Assembly: GCF_020882245.1 (NCBI RefSeq)
Contig: NC_083598.1
Coordinates: 186,001-250,000 of the forward strand
Direction: 5' to 3'
DNA: 64,000 nucleotides
Source of the DNA: Rhopalosiphum padi
Taxonomy: Eukaryota > Arthropoda > Insecta > Hemiptera > Aphididae
Made by a program: the position numbers and the translations under genes. Below the pieces are notes generated by a model. It was not told where the DNA came from, did no database searches, and saw only the letters and a program-made list of their open reading frames with translations. Within the stretch, counting starts at the first letter, position 1, and every line of letters starts with the position of its first letter. Shown piece by piece: positions 12,501 to 24,978 of this stretch.

Positions 12501-15500
12501 TGTTGCAGAAATATTATTTATTTGGAAATGCTACGTCGTAGTAATTAGAATTAACTATAATAATATCGTCGTCGTTGTAGTGATGTCGAATCCGGATAGC
12601 TGAGTAAATGAGTTTTCACGACACAGGAAAAACAAATGTTTTTTCCAATAATATAGTGTGATTTGTATTTATTTTTTCATGCATAACCATTGTCCTTAGC
12701 AGGTTATTTTAAATTATGCGACTTAGTTATAGTATACGTATATTATACTACAGTGACAGTTTACAGTCTTGAGTCCATACATTTTAGATTTTTGTGTAAA
12801 TATTCGTGAGCACTTTTTTCATTTATAGACACATATTTGTATGTTTTTAATATTATTATTATACATATAATTTAATATAGTGCAGACCTCTGCAGCATGA
12901 TATAAATATTAATATACGTTGTGCGATACTTGTTCAATATAAATGATACATTTCGGCGATGTTAGGGATACCTTTATTATAATTTTTTTTATGTGAAGGA
13001 CAGCCGAAATAATAGGAACGTGAGAACTGTGCGGTGAAGCGATTGTCGTGGGCGCCTGGCGTCTCGGCATATGTGCCGCCTCTCCGTATTTATTATATAT
13101 ATTATATATACATACAAACGCACAATATGTATACACTTACACTTGCACACATATACACTACAGTGGCGGGGTCGGCAGATGACATTTTGCGGTGCACCCG
13201 CGCGACCGACTGGCGCCCGACCAAACTTTAAAAAAAACCCGGCAAAGGTTAATTACGAGTGGCGACCACACGGAAACGACATAATTACCCGTAGACCTTC
13301 TAGCCTGTTCGTCCGCCACTGGCATGCGTGCACGCCACTTCCACCGCACCGTGTTGTATATATTATATTACACGTGTATAATATGTATCATTATTACAGT
13401 GTTATTATAGCCTCGGGACTATTATCGGGACCAATATATCGGGGTTTTGTGGGCGGGAGGGAGAAAGAGACGAGGTCGACGTGGATAACAAAAAAAAAAA
13501 AAAATGAATTCGAACTCCATGCGATGCAGCCTAGGCAATTGCATTCGTCGTCGTTGTATTAACAAGTGCTCGCCACTGATTGTGTACGAACAACAATAAT
13601 ATAAATTATAATGAAAAATTATTCGATTTTTTGTCCAGTGGATAAAACGCCTCATATTGATGTACGAGTTCGACTTATGGTGGTAATGTTAGATGAGGGG
13701 GGAAGAGAATTTAGATTTGTCATCGAGACAATGTCACTTAAAAATAATAATTATTAGTTATTTCAATATTAACGTTTCTGGTCGACGGTGCAATTTAGTA
13801 AACATAAAATAATTATAAAAATTATAGAAATATTAAAATATTTTCTTTCCTCCCGTACACTTATAATAATCATAATGTTATTACTTATTATCGTAATATT
13901 ATATACGTCTTGTCGGCGGATTATCGATTATTGCTCGTATACATAGTATAATATATTAATATAATATTAAAATATATACACTTGAGACTGGGGCGGCGGT
14001 GGGGTTATTTGTTGGCGCGCGTGTTTATCGTTTTCGCGGTCGCGGCGTCGGTAATGAGCGGCGCCTGCTGTTGGCGGCAGCGATCTATGATCGGCGGCAG
14101 CTCCCTCTCTTTGCACCGCCACCGCGCGTTATCGTTACGATGAGGTCGTGGCGTCGTCGGCGGCCGATGTGGTGAAGAGGGAGGACAACATCGACGACGA
14201 CGACGACGATGATAATGGCATGGAGGTGGCGGCGGTGGTGGTGCCGGCGACGGTGACGGCCCGTTGATAATAATATGTGCCGGTGACGACGACTATTACA
14301 TGCGTGTGTGTTGTCGTGTTTTGCCGATACGAGCGACCTGGGTGGGGGTAAATAGACTGGCGACGTTCGTTTTTTTTCAAACCGCACACGCTACACACAC
14401 ACTGTAACACACTCCACGCCGCACTGCACTGCACTACACCACACCACCACTCAAAGACCTATAAAAATAACTATTACAAGCTACGGGCAGGGAGCCGATC
14501 GCTGGCGCCCGTGACGTCACGCCAACGCTGTTGATTCATTGTGAAAAACACTCGAAATCAGAAAAAACCATAACAACTGTTGTAGTTGTGACCGTCGAAA
14601 CGCACACGTTCAGTACGTTTTTTGATCGACCAAAAACTACAGACTACAGTTGTCTAGAAATATAAACTCAAATTCCGTATAGATTCGTCTCAAACATAAC
14701 AAAATACCGATTTCTTCGGTCTCCATACCAGTGTAGGCCGTAGGGTACCTGAGTAGGGCTCTCCGGCGGAATAATAATTGAAAAAACACATTATATTATT
14801 ATTATATTTGTATTGTTTGCGCGCGCGCGTATCGGGTCGGGAGGGGAGTTTGTGTGCTGTTGCTAATGACGGGTTGTGTGGCGCCCAAGCCCGACCGGGT
14901 TGCCGGCGTCCAATGCATGTGCCGCCACGCCGGTGCCATTCATCACGGGTCCCCCACTGTGCGCGCGTTCGTTCGATTCGTATAGAAGAACCGGTTGCTA
15001 TTCGTTGCCGTCTTGCCGACGTAGTTCGTCTCGGAGTAACGGCCGCCGAAACTCAGCTCTCGCTCGTCGTCGGCAACCCAAGACCCAATATATTATAATC
15101 TTCAAACGATCCCATGATCATTACGCGTGGTGATGTAAGACAACGTCGTCACGAACGATTTTAGATCGCCGTTTGTCGTTGTCCCTTTGCCATGACACCA
15201 CAGCCATTAACAACTGTTTGAACAAAAACCGTGTTCTTATCTCGCGGTTATAAAATGATATACGGTGTGATATTCTGTACCGCAGTTGTCAAATTTCTCG
15301 GCCACTGCAAGTTTTGTCTGATCAATATTGAGTTTTCTATTATTTTTTTCTCAGATATAGTTATTATTATATTATTTCTACCGTCAATCGGCGCCCGAGA
15401 CCGGTTATTACGACTACGGTATATAATAATAATAGTGATAAGTAATAACGCTGAACACGAATCGAGAAAGATGCTGTATAATATAATGTATATATTATTA

Positions 15501-18500
15501 TTATAATAACAAGTAAAGCACTCGTCAATTTCTCGTTTCCCTCTAATATTTTTGGCCGTCAGTTTTTTCCCACACGCACTTGATTTTCGTTTGTGTCTAC
15601 GAAAAACGCCGCCTCCGATACACACACGGCAAGCAGCCATAAACGCGTTTATATTAATCGGATCCCCCGCAAGCCTTCCCCTTGATGGCACGCCCATGCT
15701 TGATCGCCGAGATCCGTGTGTTTTTGCGACAATACGCCCGCGGCTGCCAATTACGAAAATTACAATGCTTTTGCCGCCGACTTTATAAAAAATACACATA
15801 CACCATACGAACCTGAAGCAGCGGCCAGTTTATATTATATTATATTACTTGTACTGTGTGTAACGTGTATGTGTGTGTGATCGAGAATATCAGAGAGACG
15901 CGCGGAATTCGTTTAATATACTATATACAATATACATATATATATAAATGTACGCGTGGCGGCTGTTGTGCTTTATAATAATGAAAAAATGTATATTATG
16001 GCTTGCACCGTGTGTGTAATACAAATAACGAAAAACCGGTCGTCTCAACGTGTGTGCGCGTCAGAATGGGTTGCGAGAAAGACAAGAGTACCTACTCGTC
16101 CACCGCTACACCGAGTTCATTAGCATATTAATATATTGTCGTCTGTATATTACTAGTTATTACAATGACTAGATAATAATACTATTTTAATAAATATCAT
16201 TGTCGTTGTAAAATGTAAATACTGTGACAGCAGTAATTATTGTCGATTTTTCGCCCTTTGTTTTCCTTTCTATATCCGTAGTATAGTTAATCATTATTAT
16301 TTTTACTTAATTTGTCGCCACCATTCTGCGTAGACATTTTAATTTTGATATTTTTGGTAGTTTTCGTCGGACCGCGTTATACACGAGAGGGTTAAATTCG
16401 AGATTGGGAAACAAAAAATGATATTACTACATTATACATTAAATTATTGTTGTTGACGGAATGGCGGGCCGACTGGGCCGAGGATAAATGCATCAATGTA
16501 ATGCAGTGGTAGTCGATATTCTATTCAGAAACGCTACGTCTGATATACATAATTCGATTTCGGTATATAAACATACAATATACAGGGTGTAACAGAAAGA
16601 CATGATCAAAAAAAATAAAAAAAATATGCTACTTAAACGTATGACAAAAATTGTTAATATTATATGATGAGTAAATAATTTAAGAAATATACTCATGTTG
16701 GCAAATTCGCAAAAATTATATTTTTAAAAAAGTTATTATATTCCAAATTAATTTAATAAAAAATTATTTATATTTTAAAAAAATTCTAAAATATAAACTA
16801 CTTGACTTAGATAAATCGTTTTACCATTACAATTGTTCTTAAAATCAAATTCACAAATTAGCTATTTTGAATTTATCCAAAAAAATAGCGATATCCTTAG
16901 CAGGTCACATATTTTCTACGCGGACGGACTCATCATTCTTGTGTTGAGCGAAAAGGCAAAATCCCTATTATTTGAACTACGAATACAGTCCGTAACACAC
17001 GCGTACGGACACTAAACCCCTCAGTGGGCCTCAAACGTTTTTATTGCATAGAAAAACCGTGAGACGACAAACAATTCAAGAGGGACATGTGTTAAAATGT
17101 TTTTCTTATATCTGTTTTCGAGATTACAAAGAAGTATTCAACGAAAACCGTCAAAATACTGCATTCTAACAGGTAATATTCTCCATTCGGTCGCCTGTCG
17201 GTATTCAATTAAACCTCAAGTGTAATTGATTATAATTTATAGCACGCGTTGATTAGTTTGTGATAAGGATTTGATAATAAATTAAAACAAACAAGTTTAC
17301 ATAACATGGGTAATTCTTTTTAAATAATTTAAATCGTTTGTAAAATAAAAATTCATGTAATATAATAATATATGATATAATATTATATACTCGTAAAAAT
17401 ATTGTTTTACTCTCGGAAGGATTGAATATTGAAATATTTGTTTTAAGTACCTAACCAAACTACAACAATGCGCTCTTCTGCCTACGGTGGGTAGATATGT
17501 AATATGTTACTTGAAAAATCAAGAAACGAGTGATCGGTAAAGGGCGAGAGAAAGAAATGGAAAAACAAACACGGGAGCAGCGACGATTGCCGTTTGTTCT
17601 CGGAGAAGACTAATAGGAACTAGCCGCCGACAAACCATTATTATTGTTACCTACAGTGTGTATTGTAGTTAGACGGTGACGATGGAATATCCTTAAAAAA
17701 AAAAATAATAATAATAATAAATAAAGGTTTATATAGAAGAAGGACGATGTCGGACGTGTCTTCGTCGTCTCTGAGGAATGTGAGTGGTGGGCGGCGCTCC
17801 ATCGGCCGATCGGAATGCCAGAAATGCCGCGTGCACCCAAAAACAAACCGCGTGTGCGTTCGGTTATTAGTTTTATCGTTATCATTATATTATTATATTG
17901 TGTTAGAAAGCCCGACGTGTACGGACCAGGGATCACGGTTTATTATTTTTTATTATTTCTATGATACGTAATATAAGGATTGCAATACGTTTTTACTTTT
18001 ATTATTGTAATTATTTTAATAGTGCTATGTAGGTAGGTGGTATAGTGCGTCAGAAATTGGGATCGTTGCGGCCGTTTGATACTGTGCTACATCATCGTAG
18101 ACTTAAAACCTGAAACCCTCAGACTATCGTCGTTGACCAACAAACGCACGTTCTGTGCATCATTTGTTCAGTTGTATTTGTTAACCAGTTTAAATGGTCT
18201 GTGTGTTTGTGTACTATAGGTAAATAATATAATAATGTACTCTCCGAGAGTGTGGTGATAAACGTTTGAATTTTTTTTTTTCTGAATGGGAATCAAGAAA
18301 AACGTGCTTTGAGGGAATTTCGATGGGTACGGGTACACCGTAGTACTATATAGTCGTCACCTTGCAATTGATGGACTAAATAATGTTATGAGAATCCCTT
18401 ATATTTATATGCATATGCTGCTATACTGGTTTTATTTTTTTTATGTTGCTGGAGGTTGAACTCATTTCGGGTCTGTGACGGGACCTGCTCTCGTGTGGAT

Positions 18501-20423
18501 AAATCACATCTGGTGGTGGTCTTGGTCGTTCGTATTATACGTCGGTTAGTACCAGGCGCCGCGCCATGGCAGTTATACATGTTTGTAACATTATTATATA
18601 GCTCCCTTGATCTCTATAATATGTTTTTGCTTTTTTTTTTTGTTCACTGGGTTTGATAAGGGATCTATATTTTTGTTTCAACGCTGCCATCATCGTCATC
18701 CCTCCTCATGACACCGCCGTCATAATTTAAACACGCTGCCGGAATGTCGTTAATGCTCTGCGGTTACAACAAAGGAGTAAAAAAGACTGTGGGATAATTA
18801 TTTAATGATACCGTAATATTATCGTACCGTTATTATGTTTTATATTAGTTTGTTTCTTTAATAAAATCTTCGCATATTTATTATATTTTGTGGCATCATT
18901 TTCGAGTGAAAACAATTTTCACTGTCTGATTATGACCAATGTCCGATTGGCTGGTTGTTGCTGATAGATTATAGTTATTTTCATAATTTTGTGAAACTGA
19001 ACACAGTAATTCTGTGTACTGGGAAATTATTGTCACAACTCACAATAATAGTTGAAATATTTATAGACTAGTGGGTGTGTAATGTGTTTATAGGTAAGAT
19101 TTTTACCTATATAAGTACTAACTATTAATAAATGTGATATCGGATACGTACATGTACAACAACAAATAACAATACTATCATAATCTCGTTTATTTTATTT
19201 TGTTTTAAAAATAATTATATTCCATAGCTGGTAATTATAAAGAACTTCTGGTGTTCTTTAAAATTTTTAACGTTTTCAGTTATTTATAGTAGTGTTGTTT
19301 AGTATTGTAAATTAATTTGTTCGACTTTCTAGAAAAATCTAAAATTATATCACTGATGTAACCACGTAGGTTCTATTTATTTAATTTGATCCTCTTCACC
19401 TTAATGGAAATAATATACTATTTGTTCCTGTAATAATACAAATAAAATAATGTAAAATGGCAATTGTATATTGAAATAAAAATGTAACTGAAAATTATCT
19501 TGTAAGTTTTTTTTTCAATTAATAAAGGGGTCAAACGTATGCCCCTAAATTAAAAATTAAAATTATGCAATTCACTATATATTTAGGTACACTATAGTAT
19601 CTATGTAGTATATGTACCATTTGATTATCGTTTATGTTTATAATATTTATATTACAGTAATGTATGATATTTACAACTTTTCGATTAAATAATAGCATGT
19701 TACTAAATATTACATGGTTTTGTTTAATTATTGATATGTTTTTTTATGTTTATAGAAAAACAAAACGAACAAGAATGGTGTAAAGTGGCATACTGGGAAC
19801 TATCGCAACGAGTCGGCCGACTATTTCCCGTCGAAACAAAATCCGTGAATGTATTCTGGAACGTTCCACTTGGCACGGGTCTGTCTCTGGCTGCTCTTAC
19901 TCAACATCATTTTTCACCCTCGCAGGGCCCTCCAGAGTCTGTGATTAGGAATAGGACTAAAATAGGACAAGGTATGTTTTACATACGTCTAGATTTATAA
20001 TACATTTTAGTCATTTTCTATATTTTTCCCTGAAAAATACCTGCATTTTGATCTAATTTCTCTATTTTGATGTTAATTATGTCTAATTGTTTGTATACAG
20101 GTCTAGCTTTAAGCCGTGAAGAAGACGGTGTGTGGGCATATAACCTGAGTGACTGGCCCATGTTTGTTAACTCGCCGACGTTGGACGATCCGGATAGCAA
20201 GTCTTATTTAGTATTTCGTGTACCGTCTGGCCACTGTCTAAATATATTCACCGGCAATCCGCATGGTGATCGAATACGCTATTCAAACGGCGTGCGAGTC
20301 GGACCTGTCGACCCGAACGCCGTACGCATCAGTTTCGCCAAAGGATGGGGACCCAAGTATTCCAGGCAGGAGATCACATCCTGTCCGACTTGGATCGAAG
20401 TTTTGCTCGATCCTTGCAGATGA
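6092..20423 (+). CDS. Dad: Inhibitory Smad (Smad6/7 class, Daughters against dpp), five exons, complete
   Basis: Join 6092-6554, 8731-8784, 12322-12396, 19756-19971, 20101-20423: 1131 nt, 376 codons plus TGA. All introns are GT-AG and all are phase 1, which gives one uninterrupted frame. Order in the protein: basic N-terminus matching the Smad7 MFRxKRxALxRRLW start, Ala/Ser/Pro-rich linker, divergent MH1 (about residues 60-154), PPPPY motif (157-161), acidic linker (173-197), MH2 (205-376). The C-terminus ends LLDPCR with no SSxS phosphorylation site, the hallmark of inhibitory Smads. Known family role: I-Smads bind activated type I BMP/Dpp receptors, block R-Smad phosphorylation and recruit Smurf/NEDD4-type ubiquitin ligases through the PY motif; they are induced by the pathway as negative feedback. 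Length is somewhat shorter than human SMAD7 (426 aa). The family assignment is firm; assignment as the sole Dad orthologue is inference. Confidence 0.93.
7221..7235 (-). promoter_or_regulatory. Mad/Medea activating-element-like site, one mismatch
   Basis: The minus strand reads GGCGCCGCTCAGTCG. The Drosophila Dpp activating element, as I recall the published consensus, is GGCGCCA-N4-GNCV; this matches except G for A at position 7. Its position inside the first intron of a Dpp feedback gene makes it plausible. Function is inference. Confidence 0.4.
7700..7777 (+). other. Possible cassette or alternative exon in Dad intron 1
   Basis: A pyrimidine-rich acceptor (CTTTCTCCGCCAG at 7699) and a donor (AAAG|GTACGA at 7778) bracket 78 bp. 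In phase 1 it is fully open (26 codons) and would join in frame between exons 1 and 2. The product (GLRCDCGVGGT...) resembles nothing I know, and SMAD7 joins CEL directly to the PY segment, so it is not a constitutive exon. It may be noncoding, an alternative first exon, or chance in GC-rich DNA. Confidence 0.2.
8731..8784 (+). CDS. Dad: Dad exon 2: PY-motif microexon
   Basis: This 54-bp exon is too short for ORF calling. The acceptor is ...TTGTTTTAG at 8730 and the donor is GAAG|GTAAGT. With phase 1 on both sides it continues CEI from exon 1 as ERPPPPYSRF...KLKPE. This matches the CELESPPPPYSRYP...FLKP segment of SMAD7 almost residue for residue. PPPPY is the WW-domain ligand that recruits Smurf-type E3 ligases. 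The exon is symmetric (18 codons, phase 1 in and out), so skipping it would keep the frame and remove the motif. Confidence 0.92.
8785..12321 (+). other. Dad: Dad intron 2
   Basis: Largely AT-rich with simple AT runs (for example 10625-10655). A compact more GC-rich block at about 9640-9900 stands out from its surroundings and does not read as protein. No gene is recognised. A 65-codon frame at 11424-11621 has no family resemblance and no good splice pair. Confidence 0.8.
12322..12396 (+). CDS. Dad: Dad exon 3: acidic/Ser linker microexon
   Basis: Acceptor ...TTTTCATTTTCAG at 12321, donor GACG|GTAAGC. In phase 1 it encodes 25 residues beginning DRAPSECSWDSNDDE and ending FSTDGD, an acidic, Ser-rich linker between the PY motif and MH2. 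The linker sequence is poorly conserved in the family, so support comes from excellent splice sites, phase compatibility on both sides and an open frame, not from homology. Symmetric phase allows in-frame skipping. Confidence 0.82.
13203..13217 (-). promoter_or_regulatory. Exact match to the Dpp/Mad-Medea activating element
   Basis: The minus strand reads GGCGCCAGTCGGTCG: GGCGCCA, N4 (GTCG), then GTCG fitting GNCV. GGCGCC is the fly Mad-binding core and GNCV the Medea/SBE-type half-site at the required spacing. In Drosophila this element type drives Dad transcription in response to Dpp. Here it lies within a GC-rich islet in Dad intron 3. The sequence match is direct; regulatory function is inference. 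Confidence 0.55.
14512..14519. promoter_or_regulatory. Perfect CRE palindrome TGACGTCA
   Basis: An exact TGACGTCA in a GC-rich islet of Dad intron 3, the binding site of CREB/ATF-type bZIP proteins. A related GTGACGTCC lies in the intron 1 islet at 7745-7753. An eight-base match is only weak support for function. Confidence 0.3.
19756..19971 (+). CDS. Dad: Dad exon 4: first half of MH2
   Basis: Acceptor ...TTTATAG at 19755, donor CAAG|GTATGT. Encodes EKQNEQEWCKVAYWELSQRV, then GRLFPV, NVFWNVPLGTGLSLAAL and RNRTKIGQ. It aligns with SMAD7 MH2 (WCVVAYWEEKTRVGRLY, then DIFYDLPQGNGFCLGQL, then VRSKIGCG). Position 205 (Trp) starts the MH2 core. A roughly 10-residue stretch (HHFSPSQGPPES) replaces the shorter SMAD7 loop. 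Confidence 0.95.
20101..20423 (+). CDS. Dad: Dad exon 5: second half of MH2 and stop
   Basis: Acceptor ...TTGTATACAG at 20100 after a 129-bp intron. Encodes GLALSREEDGVWAYNLSDWP, then SPTLDDPDSKSYLVFRV, then VRISFAKGWGPKYSRQEITS and CPTWIEVLL. These are the MH2 signatures of I-Smads (compare SMAD7 LTREVDGVWVYN, TLDNPDSRTLLV, QISFVKGWGQCYTRQFISSCPCWLEV). It ends DPCR-TGA at 20421-20423. There is no SSxS tail, so this is not a receptor-phosphorylated Smad. Confidence 0.96.
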
Positions 20424-21010
20424 CACAGGGTGACCGGACACGGAATGTGAGATAATGATGTTATTCTATAATTCTCAAATTAAACACTAGTTATAAAGAC
20501 TAATTTTATAAAATTTGTGACTCAAACCAAATTGTGTTAAATATGCCCGTTTAAGGTTCGTGTTTGTCGATTTTGCGTATACATAATTATATTGTCTATA
20601 CAAGATCTTTGAGCAAACTAAATTATTGTTTTTTTTTTTTTTAATTTTTAATTTTTGTAAAAACAAAGAATACCATTGTGATATTAGTTCAGCGTCCTTA
20701 ACGACAGCTCTTTTTGTTAAGGGTACGATGCTATTTTCAACACGTAAGGGAAACTAGAGCTTAATGACATCCACATTCCATGAATTAATATTTTGAAAAT
20801 TTACCTTTTCTCCTCTAAACCCGTTTTTACAGATAGTTCCTCCTCCAATTTAATATAAACTAGGTTTTTATAATATTTTTTTTTTGTGATCTAGTCAGGA
20901 TATTTGAAATTGACTGTTGATCAAAATTGGTTAAGGAATTCAAATAGAATAGCAAATACTAAAAGATTGTAATTAAATACTAATGTTTTTTTGGCAATTT
21001 TTTTCATATA

Positions 21011-21016
21011 AATAAA
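21011..21016 (+). terminator. Dad: Candidate Dad poly(A) signal (AATAAA)
   Basis: This is the first exact AATAAA after the Dad stop codon, 588 bp downstream. AATAAA is common by chance in such AT-rich DNA, and others follow near 21040 and 21200, so the site is only a candidate. Confidence 0.3.
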
Positions 21017-24000
21017 ATTTTGTTAGATTTTAAGAGAAATAAATGTGCCTTGTACCTTTTACATGAAAAGCATTATTTTTTTAGATGTTACCAATTTTAA
21101 CTATTCATTTTCTTATTGTAAAATAAAAATAAAAAGTACTATTTTCTTATATAAAACTAAAATGTAGATTAAATAATATTATAATAATATATTGAACTGT
21201 TGAAATAAAAATATATTGAAAAAACTGATTTTTTCATGGCACTTGTTTTTCACAATTGTCATCATGTAATAGACTTTTTACAAAAAGAAAAACTTTTACC
21301 AGTTTAATATACTTGAATTCTGTTCCTGTCTTATGACTTATATTCATAATTTTTATTTTTGTTTGTTTTAAAATACATGTATGGTTATTATTGAAAATTA
21401 AATACGTAATTATATATTATTTTCTATATCATCATGTATATTAAAAATTATTAGTCCATTTTATTTAATCAAAATCTTATTTCCCCTCTCAGCAACATTT
21501 ATTACTATGTATTTTTAATTTATATTCTTTAAAATAATGTTTTTAACAAATTAAATTAATACAAAATAATTATTTTCATACTTTAAATTACTATACAAAT
21601 TTTTAAATTATTACTGACTTATACATACAATATGTATATATCAATTGAATGTCTTGACCAATTAATATAATTGTATTAATTATGTTTTTGTTTTAATTGT
21701 TTTTCAAGCACGTTCAGATATAGTAGCTTATTTGTACAATATTATAAACCACTAATACAGTTTTATTTTATTTTTTTAATACATGGGGAAATATTAAGTA
21801 TCATGAAAATATTGTATATTTTATGAATAAAATGAAATTTAAAAATGTAATCAAACGTTTGTTTTTTCTGTACATATTATGTTGTTGTATTATGTTAAAT
21901 GTTTGTTAGAAATGCATTATGAATTATGAAATGTATATTTTGTAATATTTTAATACATTCCATAACCAATTATATGTTTAATGGATAAATACAGGATGTC
22001 AGATGACACTAGTCTTTTCTTAGATCTACACTCCTTTCACCACAGAACAATATAGAAATGACACTCGATTAGCTGATCGATCCACTGTATCCTTACTTTC
22101 TAGGGTATGAAATATTGAACTCTAAAAGTTAAAACCATACCTATACTTTGATAGAATGTTTTTTGGCAACGTGGCCATTGGGGTTTTTGTTATGTAAATG
22201 GAAACAATACATTAATGAATAATAATTAATAAATATCATTATTATTTATTCATGTTTTCACTTTTTACTTTTTTTGTTATTACTGACTAGTAATTTTATT
22301 TTATATTTTAATATTTAAATATTAAATCATGGTAAAATGAAAAAATGTTTATGTATTTTACTATGAATTTAATATTATAATAAATTAATATTGTTCTGTG
22401 ATGTTACTCTTGTGTTTTGTACAAATAATATGCTTGCATTTGAAAAAAATGCTTCAATTTTCAACTTTGATTGTGGTTTCTAATAAAAACAATTGGATTT
22501 AATTTGTTATTTGTACCTTTGAAAAGTTAAAATGAAATATACCCAGTAATTCTGGGAACTGAAAAACTCATGAAAGGACTGCTGAAATTGTTGCGTGTTG
22601 TTCTAATTCTGATTTTCGTGATAGAGTAACTTGTAAATGATCTACTTCTGGTATTGCTATCTGCTATACTTGCAACTCTTGAGTTACTCGTTAATGATCT
22701 TTTTCATTGTTTGTTTGTCGTTTCTCGTGTGTTTGAAAAGTTCACAATCGCTCTATCATCCGTATCCTTGATCTTTTTGTTAACTAACAGCAAGTAATAA
22801 TCGTTTTGGAGACATATTTTTTTACTTTTACTCACTTATAATTATATCAATTTACCTATACGGTTATGTGTTAATAATAAATAAAAATTATTAAACTCAA
22901 ATTTAAATTGGCTGAAACGCCAATACACTTAAAACACAATATCTATAATAATTAATGATACAATTATGAATCCTGATGTTACTTGCTTTGGTATAAACTA
23001 CAATGAATAAACAAATTGAATAAGTATACATAATTCAAAAAGATCTGTGACAATATTAATATTTTAAAGTCAAAGAATAATTTAAAAAAATTGAATTATT
23101 TAGATCAATAGCGGTATAGTTAGAAACTGTAGAAACCAGAAATTAAATTAAATAATAAGCAATCAGTTTCTTCCAGTTAGGTATAGTTACTTCCTCAAAT
23201 CATTAGAAAATGAATATGCTTATTAGAATCATGTTCTATTACATTTTTTGATTCGTTATAGGTAGTAAAGGTAAATTTTGATTATAATTTCATCTACACA
23301 AATAATGCAATTCAATACTTAAATAGAAAAACTTTTGATTTTAAATGATGAAAAATAAAATTTATAGTTGCAAGTGATTTTTCTTAAAGTTTTTATAGTA
23401 AGTAAATAAACCTTTTTTTGGAGTGAATTAATATTGTTAGAACTAGGAAATTAAGTTTTAAGAGCTAACTGAATATTATTATGGCCATATTGCTATATTA
23501 TGGTGTTGGAATAAGTATTTTTTTATGAAAAGAAAAAATACATTTCAAAATGTAATGATCATAGCTATGGTTGTAAATATTTTTTCTCACATTTTAAAAC
23601 CTAAGATACATACTAATAAATGACCTATCAAAATATTTAATTGCTGTAAACATAATAATTCAGGTAACTTAAAAACAAAATATATTATTGCAATTAAAAA
23701 ATAAGGAACACCACATTAATTGACAATTGTATTCGATAACCCAAATTAACCATAAGTATCTGAAAAATACAAGTTAGTAGTGAGTAATTTTAGTATTTTA
23801 GTGATCTATTAATCATTTACGATTTACCAATTGTAAGTTATAACTTATAACTTTATAACACGTCTCACATAGTTTAATAAATGACTCAAAGTTATTAAAA
23901 GGATAATTGTTAATAACATATAGAGCTATTTCATTGTTCATAGTTGTTTTACATCGATAAATTTGTAGTATAAATAGGCAATAGCTTAAAATTAAACTAA

Positions 24001-24189
24001 ATGTTATAAAAATATCACCTTGTGCCTATATAAAATATAACAACATACGTACAAGTGTTAAGTATCGCAAATAATACTTCTTAATTACAAACAAATAATT
24101 AAAATTGTTTTTATTCCTATAAATATTTTATTTCGAACAAACTGTTTAGCTTTTTATAAACTGCTTATTATAATGAATATTATATTAAA

Positions 24190-24530
24190 ATACCATACTT
24201 TAAACATTTTATACATTTTTAGCTACAAAATAATTTGCAAATTTTCATGACTGTCAAAATTTTAACTTAAAATGCTTATTAATAAAGTATCTTTAATATT
24301 TTTAAATAGCTTAAATTAGAACTTATGTATGGTATATATATATATAAAATGTTGTTTTAATAATAAAAAAGTTCCACTCATTTTTTTTATCAAAAATGTC
24401 AATTATCGATAAATAGCTCTAATTCAGTTTATTTTGAAAATTATACAACGTATAAAAAATATTTTTGGTGAAAATTTTAAATATCAACAGTAATTTTTAT
24501 TCATTTTTGAATTTCAACAAAAACATCAAT
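24190..24530. repeat. Dispersed repeat, copy 2
   Basis: A diverged relative of the repeat at 1430-2250. Shared phrases include AAATGCTTAT, TAAATAGCT, and TTTTTGGTGAAAATTTTAAA with a similar following stretch. Boundaries approximate. Confidence 0.4.
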
Positions 24531-24978
24531 ACATACAAATACATATAATTCAATATAATGTGCCATGGAGTCTAAAACTTACATAAAAATACATACTTCT
24601 ACATATGAATATATGATATTGATATAACACATAAAACAACAATGAAAGCCCTTTTATGGCAATGCAGCATTTTTCGCTTCTTCTCCTGGTCTCTTCTTTC
24701 TCACTCATGATATTTTCGATTATTGTTTATAATTTACCCACTAGGGATTTAGCCAGCCCTGGACAGAAATACTGTCCTTTGATTAGTTAATAGGTTTTTC
24801 TTCCAAGGCTCACAAAGCAAGCTCGGAATGTCCGTGGTTTGGAGAGGTCTTCTTAGGAACATCTCTGGTCGGGTTGTCTCTTACATCGTTCCACTGATGG
24901 TAAACTATGATGCCATGAAGGTGTACTCATCATATATTGGATGCTGACATAGTAAGTAGTGGGAGGAATTTTAGGCCT

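Larger units (their letters stand above)
12397..19755 (+). other. Dad: Dad intron 3
   Basis: A 7.4-kb intron with an unusual run of GC-rich islets at 13000-13560, 13980-15130, 15540-15810 and 17740-17860, separated by AT-rich DNA. It contains the exact activating-element match at 13203-13217 and a perfect CRE palindrome at 14512-14519. Frames in the islets are low-complexity or unrecognised; the longest is a 183-codon minus-strand frame at 15248-15799. The islets are best read as candidate enhancers or alternative promoters. Confidence 0.7.

Noticed and set aside
14085..14434. Two overlapping roughly 100-codon minus-strand frames in Dad intron 3
   Set aside because: His/Arg- and Ser/Thr-rich low-complexity translations of GAC/GGC-type repeats; shadows of a CpG islet.
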